This document shows positions 1-6,718 of a stretch of 6,718 nucleotides of DNA, one piece after another (within the stretch, counting starts at the first letter, position 1; the number at the start of each line of letters is the position of its first letter). The stretch is from NCBI GenBank assembly GCA_946480065.1, contig CAMLJA010000109.1, positions 1 to 6,718 of the forward strand, read 5' to 3'. A model generated the notes under the pieces. The model made no database searches and was not told the DNA's origin. It saw nothing but the letters and a program-made list of their open reading frames with translations. This DNA comes from an uncultured Thermomonas sp. (GTDB taxonomy: Bacteria > Pseudomonadota > Gammaproteobacteria > Xanthomonadales > Xanthomonadaceae). Made by a program: the position numbers and the translations under genes.

Positions 1-703
1 AGCGCCCGCCGAGGCCCGAGGTCAGCAGCATGTCGCCGGCGCGGACGTCGGCCGACAGCGGCACGTCGGCGGCGTGCAGCAGGTCGGTGCGGCCGCCGCC
101 GTACACCATCAGGCGCACGCCGGTGCGCGCCACCACCGCGGGCACCGCGTGGTCCGGGTCGGTGATCAGCAGCACGGTGGCGGTGGCGGGGGTGGTGGCG
201 ATGACCTGCCCCATCAGGCCGCCGGCGTCGATCACCACCTGGCCCGTGCGCACGCCGTCGTTGCTGCCCGCGTCCAGCACCAGGCGCTGGCGGGTGGGGT
301 CCAGGTCGATGTCGAGGATCCCGGCCAGCTGCACGTCCAGCCGGCCGCGCTCGGCGCTGGCCAGCAGCCCCCGCAGGCGCGCGTTCTCCGCCGCCGCCGC
401 CTGCAGCCGCGCGTTGCGCGCGCCGGCCACCAGCAGCGCGTTGCGCAGCACCCGGTTGTCGTGCATCAGCTGGCGCCGGGTCACCGCGTCTTCGCGCAGG
501 CCGGCGCCCAGCCGCGACGGCAGCCCGGCCACCCACCACAGCGGCTGCACCGCCACCTCGGCGCGCGCGCGCGCGGCGGCCAGCCAGCCGCCGCGGTGGT
601 CCAGCACCATCAGCGCCGCGGCCAGCACCAGGTAGGCCAACAGCCGCAGCACGCCGGCGACATCGCCGGGGCGGGCTGCGGGGGGACCGGCATAGGACGG
701 CAC
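1..703 (-). CDS. mreC: Rod shape-determining protein MreC (partial, C-terminus beyond window start)
   Basis: MreC is a bitopic inner-membrane protein whose periplasmic part links cytoplasmic MreB to MreD, RodA and PBP2 in the lateral-wall synthesis complex. The visible 234 residues show a short cytoplasmic N-terminus, one hydrophobic segment at about 18-34 (VLRLLAYLVLAAALMVL), a predicted periplasmic helical/coiled-coil stretch at about 70-115 (RRQLMHDNRVLRNALL, ENARLRGLL), then the beta-rich domain with GSNDGVRTGQVV, GLMGQV and DMLLTSGLGGR. Family members are roughly 280-370 aa, so about a third is missing through the window edge. The start is set at GTG 703 (VPSYAGPP). No ATG lies in frame between it and the upstream in-frame stop at 823-825, and the next in-frame ATG lies inside the membrane helix. 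No good Shine-Dalgarno precedes the GTG. It lies 172 nt downstream of mreB in the same direction. Identity is secure; the exact start is less so. Confidence 0.93.
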   Translation of the reverse strand, partial: MPSYAGPPAARPGDVAGVLRLLAYLVLAAALMVLDHRGGWLAAARARAEVAVQPLWWVAGLPSRLGAGLREDAVTRRQLMHDNRVLRNALLVAGARNARLQAAAAENARLRGLLASAERGRLDVQLAGILDIDLDPTRQRLVLDAGSNDGVRTGQVVIDAGGLMGQVIATTPATATVLLITDPDHAVPAVVARTGVRLMVYGGGRTDLLHAADVPLSADVRAGDMLLTSGLGGR

Positions 704-792
704 GTCAGTGGGTCGGCGAGGAGGCGTTCGGGGAAATGGGTCGGGGCGCCGGCCTGGCCGACGGATCGGCCGGCGCGGACGGCCACGCCGTT

Positions 793-829
793 CGGGTAGC
801 GTAGCGAAAACCGCGTGCTTCGCTACCCG
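793..829. repeat. GTAG-containing inverted repeat, REP-like hairpin between mreB and mreC
   Basis: CGGGTAGCG (793-801) is perfectly complementary to CGCTACCCG (821-829) across a 19-nt spacer. A competing stem pairs GTAGCGAA (801-808) with TTCGCTAC (819-826) around a 10-nt loop, because GTAGC is duplicated in tandem at 797-806. GTAG at the foot of an imperfect palindrome is the hallmark of the REP families found in Stenotrophomonas (SMAG elements) and other bacteria with RAYT transposases. No U-run follows on the minus transcript, so it is unlikely to be an intrinsic terminator, but it could tune mreC expression or mRNA decay. REP membership is inferred from one copy. Confidence 0.5.
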
Positions 830-830
830 G

Positions 831-864
831 CCGGGGGGGCCGGCCAGCGAGGACCGGTCCCCGG
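831..864. repeat. GC-rich inverted repeat just downstream of mreB
   Basis: CCGGGG (831-836) pairs with CCCCGG (859-864) across a 22-nt spacer, starting 11 nt after the mreB stop in the direction of transcription. In this GC-rich context a 6-bp repeat may be chance. It has no trailing U-tract, so it is not a canonical terminator. Together with the GTAG repeat it means the mreB-mreC gap can form two adjacent hairpins, which might protect the mreB 3' end. Confidence 0.25.
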
Positions 865-875
865 CGTCAGCGCGC

Positions 876-3059
<2,184 letters not shown>

Positions 3060-3061
<2 letters not shown>

Positions 3062-3069
3062 CGGCCGCT
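3060..3069. repeat. 10-bp palindrome spanning two convergent stop codons
   Basis: AGCGGCCGCT is a perfect palindrome. It takes the last two bases of the kinase TAG and the last base of the lipoprotein TGA, and fills all 7 bases between them. There is no loop or T-run, so it is not a terminator. Each transcript probably runs into the opposite gene. The repeat itself is probably fortuitous. Confidence 0.4.
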
Positions 3070-3794
3070 CAGTTCCAGCCCGGCAGCCTGGCCGGGTCCA
3101 GCCCGCCCACCTCGAATTCGGCGGTCTTCCTGCCCACCGCCCGGGTCGGGAATTCGATCGACAGCTGCCTGCCCGCCCTGGCCAGCTTCCACAGCGCGCG
3201 GTGGTCGTCGATGAACATGGCGATGGCCTCGTCGGTCTTCGGCCGCGAACCGGGCAGCGTGTGGACCTTGCCGTCCACGGTGACCTTCAGGCGGCAGCCG
3301 CCGTAGCAGTCGAAGTCGCCCGCCTCCAGCACCAGGTAGCTGCTGCGGCCCCAGTCGGGGTGGTCGCGGAAGACCAGCCGCACCGGGTGGGCGCCGCTGC
3401 CGTCGGTGTCCACCGGCTCCTGCGAGTAGATCGCCGCCGACAGCTGGTGGCCGTGCTTGCCCACCGGCTCGTCGCCGTAGGCCCACAGCGCCGCCAGCCG
3501 GCGCTCCTGGCGCGCCGCCTCGTCCTTGGCGCGCACGTCCTCCAGCAGCGGCTTGACCCGCGCGGCCGCCGCGCTGGCCGGGTGGTCCATCAGCAGCACG
3601 TCGCCGTAGCCCTTGGCCAGGTGCCAGTTGCGCGCGGCCACCGCCTCGTCGAACTGGCGCGCCATCGTCTCCGCCTGCCGCTCCGCCGCCGCGGCCCGCT
3701 CGGCGGCCGCGCGCGCGGCCGCGTCGGGGTCGCCGCCCCCGCAGGCGGCCAGCAGCAGGGCGGTGGCGAGGGCGAGCGTGGCGGTCTTGCGCAT
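3069..3794 (-). CDS. Putative outer-membrane lipoprotein of unknown function
   Basis: The 241-residue product starts with a typical lipoprotein signal: MRK, a hydrophobic core (about 5-16) and lipobox LAAC with Cys18. The residues after Cys18 are GGG, not Asp, which favours Lol-dependent sorting to the outer membrane. An Ala/Glu/Arg-rich helical stretch follows at about 25-55, then a helical segment at about 56-105 that resembles a TPR-like unit. The C-terminal domain (about 106-241) looks beta-rich and contains a CYGGC pair (Cys163, Cys167) that could form a disulfide in the periplasm. I recognise no named domain. ATG 3794 is supported by the signal peptide and by AGGA (3808-3805) 10 nt upstream, the best ribosome site in the window. 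The gene starts 17 nt after the hydrolase stop and is probably the last of its operon. The frame continues open far upstream, but only as a GC-rich shadow of the neighbours. Confidence 0.85.
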   Translation of the reverse strand: MRKTATLALATALLLAACGGGDPDAAARAAAERAAAAERQAETMARQFDEAVAARNWHLAKGYGDVLLMDHPASAAAARVKPLLEDVRAKDEAARQERRLAALWAYGDEPVGKHGHQLSAAIYSQEPVDTDGSGAHPVRLVFRDHPDWGRSSYLVLEAGDFDCYGGCRLKVTVDGKVHTLPGSRPKTDEAIAMFIDDHRALWKLARAGRQLSIEFPTRAVGRKTAEFEVGGLDPARLPGWN

Positions 3795-3811
3795 GCGCGG
3801 CGGGTCCTGGG

Positions 3812-4765
3812 TCAGGGTGCGTCCACCAATTTCACCACGGCGTCGGCGACCTGTCGCGGCCGCTCCATCAGCGACATGTGGCCGCAGCCGTCCAGCAGCA
3901 CCCGGCGCGCCTGCGGGATGCGGGCGGCGTAGAGGTCCAGCGCGCTGGGGTCGATGACTGCGTCCTGCCGGCACCACAGCAGCAGCGTGGGCTGGCGGAT
4001 GCGCGCGGCGGCCTCGCCCGGGAGCAGGCTGTCGGGGCCACGGCCGATGCGGTCCAGCACCGCCTGCTCGAAGCCGGCGTCGGCGCGACGCCGGGCGATC
4101 AGCGCGGCCGACGCCGGCCACGGGATCCACGGCTTCGCGTCGGGGTCGAAGAACACGGTGTCGATGTAGCGCTGCAGGCTGGCGGCGTCGTCCACCGCGA
4201 ACGGGTTCTGGCCGGCCAGCACCGCGCGGCCGAAGCGGTTGTCGCGGAAGCGCACGCCGGCCGCGTCCAGCAGCCCCAGCTTGGCCACCAGCTCCGGATG
4301 GCGCGCCGCCACCAGCGCGGCGATCCCGCCGCCCATGGAATGCCCCAGCAGCACCACCGGCTTGTCGGGCGAGAGGGCGCGGAGGAAGGCGGCCACGCGT
4401 TCGGCCTGGGCGGGGAAGCCGTAGTCCGTCCCGGACTTGCGCTGGGACTCGCCCCAGCCGGGCAGGTCCGGGACCAGCAGCCGGTAGCGCCCGCCCAGCG
4501 CGCGCGCCAGCGGGTACCAGTTCTCCTTGCTGCCGGTGAAGCCGTGGAGCATCACCACGGTGGGCGCGCCGGGCGCGTCGGCGTCGCGCCAGGCGTAGAC
4601 CCAGCGGTGGCCGGCGGCCTCCACGGTGCCACGCGAGAGCCCGGCCGCGATCCGCTCGCGGGCGAACTCGGCGCGCACCAGCAGGAAGGGGTCGCGCAGC
4701 AGCGCGACCCCCGCCAGCACCACCGCGGCCAGCGCGACCAGCGCGGCGACCCGCCACGCGCGCAT
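3812..4765 (-). CDS. Membrane-anchored alpha/beta hydrolase (lipase/esterase-like)
   Basis: This is a 317-residue alpha/beta-hydrolase with all expected catalytic elements: oxyanion segment HGFTG (74-78), nucleophile elbow GHSMGG (141-146, Ser143), acid Asp268 in WCRQD, and His296 in GCGHMSL. An N-terminal hydrophobic helix (about 6-23, after MRAWR) should anchor it in the inner membrane with the catalytic domain outside. That anchor and the HGFTGSKENW stretch recall family V bacterial lipases and mammalian ABHD6 monoacylglycerol lipase, so an acyl-ester substrate is likely but unproven. A variable cap runs from about 170 to 250. ATG 4765 is chosen because it puts MRAWR directly before the helix; GTG 4783, in frame and 6 nt after the peptidase stop, is a real alternative adding MAARRA. 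It lies between the M1 peptidase (24-nt gap) and the lipoprotein (17-nt gap), probably one transcript. Confidence 0.9.
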   Translation of the reverse strand: MRAWRVAALVALAAVVLAGVALLRDPFLLVRAEFARERIAAGLSRGTVEAAGHRWVYAWRDADAPGAPTVVMLHGFTGSKENWYPLARALGGRYRLLVPDLPGWGESQRKSGTDYGFPAQAERVAAFLRALSPDKPVVLLGHSMGGGIAALVAARHPELVAKLGLLDAAGVRFRDNRFGRAVLAGQNPFAVDDAASLQRYIDTVFFDPDAKPWIPWPASAALIARRRADAGFEQAVLDRIGRGPDSLLPGEAAARIRQPTLLLWCRQDAVIDPSALDLYAARIPQARRVLLDGCGHMSLMERPRQVADAVVKLVDAP

Positions 4766-4789
4766 GGCCCGGCGCGCCGCCACCGCCGC

Positions 4790-6718
4790 TTACTTCGCCG
4801 GGGCCGGGGCCGGCACCGCGGCCGGATCGGGCTGCGGCGCGGCGGGCGCCGGCGCCGGGTTGGCCGCGGGCGCCGGGCTGGCCGCGGCCAGGGTGGCCTC
4901 GACCGTGCCGGTGGTGATCGGGTGGTAACCCGGCTTCGCCCTGGCGAAGACCGCCTTGGCGAAGGCCAGCCCGTCCGGCGTGGCCACCAGCGCCTTGTAG
5001 ATCGGGATGATCAGCTTGCGCCGGCCCACCCGCTCCAGGAACTTGCCCATCTCCGGGCGCGCGGCCGCGTAGCCGCTGCGCTCGGCCAGCGGATACCAGC
5101 GCTGGGCGATCTCGCCGTTGGGCGTGCCGGTGAACTTGTAGGCGGCGTCGAGCTGCGCCAGCTGTTCGGGCTTCAACGTGTCCGGCATGCCTTCCAGGAA
5201 GTGCACCCACTCCTGGGTGGTCCAGGCATCGGTGACCGCCTTGGCCGGCAGCGTGCCGCTGCCCTGCCAGGCGATCCGCGCCGCGTCCACCGTGCCGAAC
5301 TTGCCGGCCTCGACCACCGGCGCGCCATCGGGGATGCCCGGCTCGTACAGCCAGGCGTCGACCTCGTCCATGGTCACCTTGCCCGGGTACTTGTCGATCA
5401 GGTTGGCCTTCAGGTAGTCGCGGAACTGCGCGGTGGTGATGCTCTGGAAGGCGAAGTGGTCGAAGTAGCCCTTCAGCCACGGATCGAACACCTCGCGGCC
5501 GAAGCGCTTCTCCAGGAACTGCAGGAACCACGCGCCCTTGGTGTAGACGGTGGCGCTGGAGGAATCGTCCGGGTCGGCCAGCGTGCCCGGCTTCAGCGAC
5601 AGGCGCTGCAGCTCCGGCTTCAGGGTCTTGTATTCCTCCTTCAGCTCGTCGCGGTCGATCACCTGCTCCATGTCGGCCATGTCCTTGCCGTACAGCGCCT
5701 CGGTGATGCGGCCCTGCACGTAGGTGGTGGTGCCCTCGTTGAGCCACGCATCCTTGTCGGTGGCGAAGGTGACCAGGTTGCCGGACCAGCTGTGCGCCAG
5801 CTCGTGCGCCACCAGCGAGACCAGCGACTTGTCGCCCACGATCACGGTGGGGGTGGCGAAGGTCAGGCGCGGGTTCTCCATGCCGCCGTAGGGGAAGCTG
5901 GGCGGCAGCACCAGCAGGTCGTAGCGGCCCCAGCGGTACGGGCCGTAGAGCTTCTCGGCGGTGTCGATCATCTTCTCGGTGTCGGCGAACTCGGCCTCGG
6001 CCTTGTCGACCATCGCCGGCTCGGCCCACACGCCGCTGCGGTCGGAGATCGGCTTGAACACCAGGTCGCCGGCGGCGATGGCGAGCAGGTAGGACGGGAT
6101 CTTCTGCGGCATCTTGAAGCTGTAGTCGCCGTCGCGCGCCGCGGCCGGGTCGTTGTCCGCGCTCATCAGCACCATCGCGTCCTTCGGCGCGGTGACGTGG
6201 GCCGAGTAGGTGAAGCGGATCTGCGGCGTGTCCTGCAGCGGCACCCACGAGCGCGCGTGGATCTGCTGCGACTGGCTGAACATGAAGGGCTGCTTCTTGC
6301 CCTCGGTCATCGACGGCTCCAGCCACTGCAGGCCGGACGCATCGGGCGAGGTGGCGTAGGTCACGCGCACCTGCGCGGGATGCTCCGGCGCCTGGATGGT
6401 CAGCTTGCTGCCCAGGATCGGGTCCTTGCCGGCCAGGTCGTATTGCAGCTCGGTCCACTCCCCGCCCGCGCCCAGGCCCTCGACCTTCTGGATGCTCAGG
6501 TCGCGGGTGTCCAGCACCAGCCGGTCGGCGGCCTTGTCCAGCCATTCCAGGGTGTAGGTGGCGGTGCCGGAGAGCTGCTTCTTGGCGAAGTCGACCGCCA
6601 GGTCCAGCGCCAGGTCGGTGGTGCGGACCTTGTCCGGTTCGGCGTAGGAATGCTCGTCCACGACGGCCTCCGCCGCGGCGGCGGGCTGCGCGGGCGCGGC
6701 GGCCGGGGCGGCGCCGGC
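4790..6718 (-). CDS. M1-family zinc aminopeptidase, leukotriene A4 hydrolase-like (partial, N-terminus beyond window end)
   Basis: M1 metallopeptidases cleave N-terminal residues from peptides. About 643 codons are visible, with the start outside the window. The first ~19 visible residues are Ala/Pro-rich, as is often seen just after a signal peptide, so export is likely; the GTG at 6661 inside the frame is not taken as the start. Domains in order are the N-terminal beta saddle, the catalytic domain with PYGGMEN (about 5887-5873), zinc site HELAH (5806-5792) and its third ligand Glu 18 residues on in WLNEG (5737-5735), the Tyr of VYTKG (5545-5543), and a C-terminal helical domain of the Leuk-A4-hydro_C type ending near YHPITTGTVEATL. 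GRRK in that domain matches the substrate-carboxylate-binding GRMK of LTA4H. The protein ends in a 32-residue Ala/Pro tail. It heads the gene order peptidase, hydrolase, lipoprotein. The family is certain; peptide specificity is unknown. Confidence 0.95.
   Translation of the reverse strand, partial: AGAAPAAAPAQPAAAAEAVVDEHSYAEPDKVRTTDLALDLAVDFAKKQLSGTATYTLEWLDKAADRLVLDTRDLSIQKVEGLGAGGEWTELQYDLAGKDPILGSKLTIQAPEHPAQVRVTYATSPDASGLQWLEPSMTEGKKQPFMFSQSQQIHARSWVPLQDTPQIRFTYSAHVTAPKDAMVLMSADNDPAAARDGDYSFKMPQKIPSYLLAIAAGDLVFKPISDRSGVWAEPAMVDKAEAEFADTEKMIDTAEKLYGPYRWGRYDLLVLPPSFPYGGMENPRLTFATPTVIVGDKSLVSLVAHELAHSWSGNLVTFATDKDAWLNEGTTTYVQGRITEALYGKDMADMEQVIDRDELKEEYKTLKPELQRLSLKPGTLADPDDSSSATVYTKGAWFLQFLEKRFGREVFDPWLKGYFDHFAFQSITTAQFRDYLKANLIDKYPGKVTMDEVDAWLYEPGIPDGAPVVEAGKFGTVDAARIAWQGSGTLPAKAVTDAWTTQEWVHFLEGMPDTLKPEQLAQLDAAYKFTGTPNGEIAQRWYPLAERSGYAAARPEMGKFLERVGRRKLIIPIYKALVATPDGLAFAKAVFARAKPGYHPITTGTVEATLAAASPAPAANPAPAPAAPQPDPAAVPAPAPAK
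4793..4888 (-). repeat. Low-complexity Ala/Pro tail coding segment of the M1 peptidase
   Basis: The last 32 codons before the TAA encode almost only Ala and Pro, with PAPA units and single Asn, Gln, Asp, Ser, Val and a final Lys. This lies after the natural end of the LTA4H-type C-terminal domain. Such segments are usually disordered linkers and vary in length between strains by replication slippage. No domain follows it, so it is a tail, not a linker. Confidence 0.7.

Noticed and set aside
74..799. Plus-strand open frames opposite mreC (30-635 and 74-799)
   Set aside because: His/Gln/Ala-rich and Ser/Arg-rich shadows of the mreC frame; the minus strand gives a clear MreC.
819..875. Intrinsic terminator between mreB and mreC
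   Set aside because: Inverted repeats are present but neither is followed by a T-run in the minus-strand direction.
3069..6545. A minus-strand open frame of about 1158 codons covering the lipoprotein, hydrolase and most of the peptidase
   Set aside because: Only its last 241 codons (the lipoprotein) are coding. The rest is an Arg/Gly/Ala-rich out-of-frame reading of two well-recognised genes, kept open by high GC, and is not a fusion protein.
6659..6661. GTG as the start of a complete cytoplasmic M1 peptidase
   Set aside because: The frame continues open to the window edge, no ribosome site precedes the GTG, and the preceding Ala/Pro-rich residues fit a post-signal-peptide linker, so the gene is treated as partial.

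Overview
The window looks like chromosomal DNA of a high-GC gammaproteobacterium. The very strong G/C bias at third codon positions, the MreB and MreC sequences, and a eukaryote-like adenosine kinase divergent from mreB point to the Xanthomonadaceae/Lysobacteraceae (Lysobacter, Luteimonas, Pseudoxanthomonas, Stenotrophomonas or Xanthomonas type). This assignment comes from remembered protein resemblance, not from a search. No rRNA, tRNA, CRISPR array, insertion sequence or prophage was seen.

Layout. Positions 1-703 (minus) hold the N-terminal two thirds of mreC, cut by the window start. Positions 704-875 are a non-coding gap with a GTAG-bearing inverted repeat that resembles a REP element, plus a second GC-rich inverted repeat. 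Positions 876-1919 (minus) are a complete mreB of 347 aa. Positions 1920-2125 are a divergent control region with a plausible sigma-70 promoter for mreB, whose -10 lies in the spacer of a 9-bp perfect inverted repeat. Positions 2126-3061 (plus) encode a PfkB-family adenosine kinase. It runs convergently into a three-gene minus-strand cluster with only 7 bases between stop codons. In transcription order the cluster is a secreted LTA4H-like M1 aminopeptidase (4790-6718, N-terminus outside the window), a membrane-anchored alpha/beta hydrolase (3812-4765) and an Ala-rich lipoprotein of unknown function (3069-3794). Gaps within it are 24 and 17 nt, so co-transcription is likely. No gene-free stretch exceeds 300 bases; the longest is the 206-base mreB/kinase gap.

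Function. MreB and MreC belong to the rod-shape elongasome that guides lateral-wall peptidoglycan synthesis. The kinase salvages adenosine to AMP. The peptidase, hydrolase and lipoprotein all carry, or would be expected to carry, export or membrane signals, so they may form a cell-envelope peptide/ester-processing unit; that is inference. The region is mostly conserved housekeeping sequence. I see no clear new multi-gene system. The best leads are the architecture around the mreB promoter, the REP-like hairpin splitting mreB from mreC, the active-site pattern of the M1 enzyme, and the uncharacterised lipoprotein.
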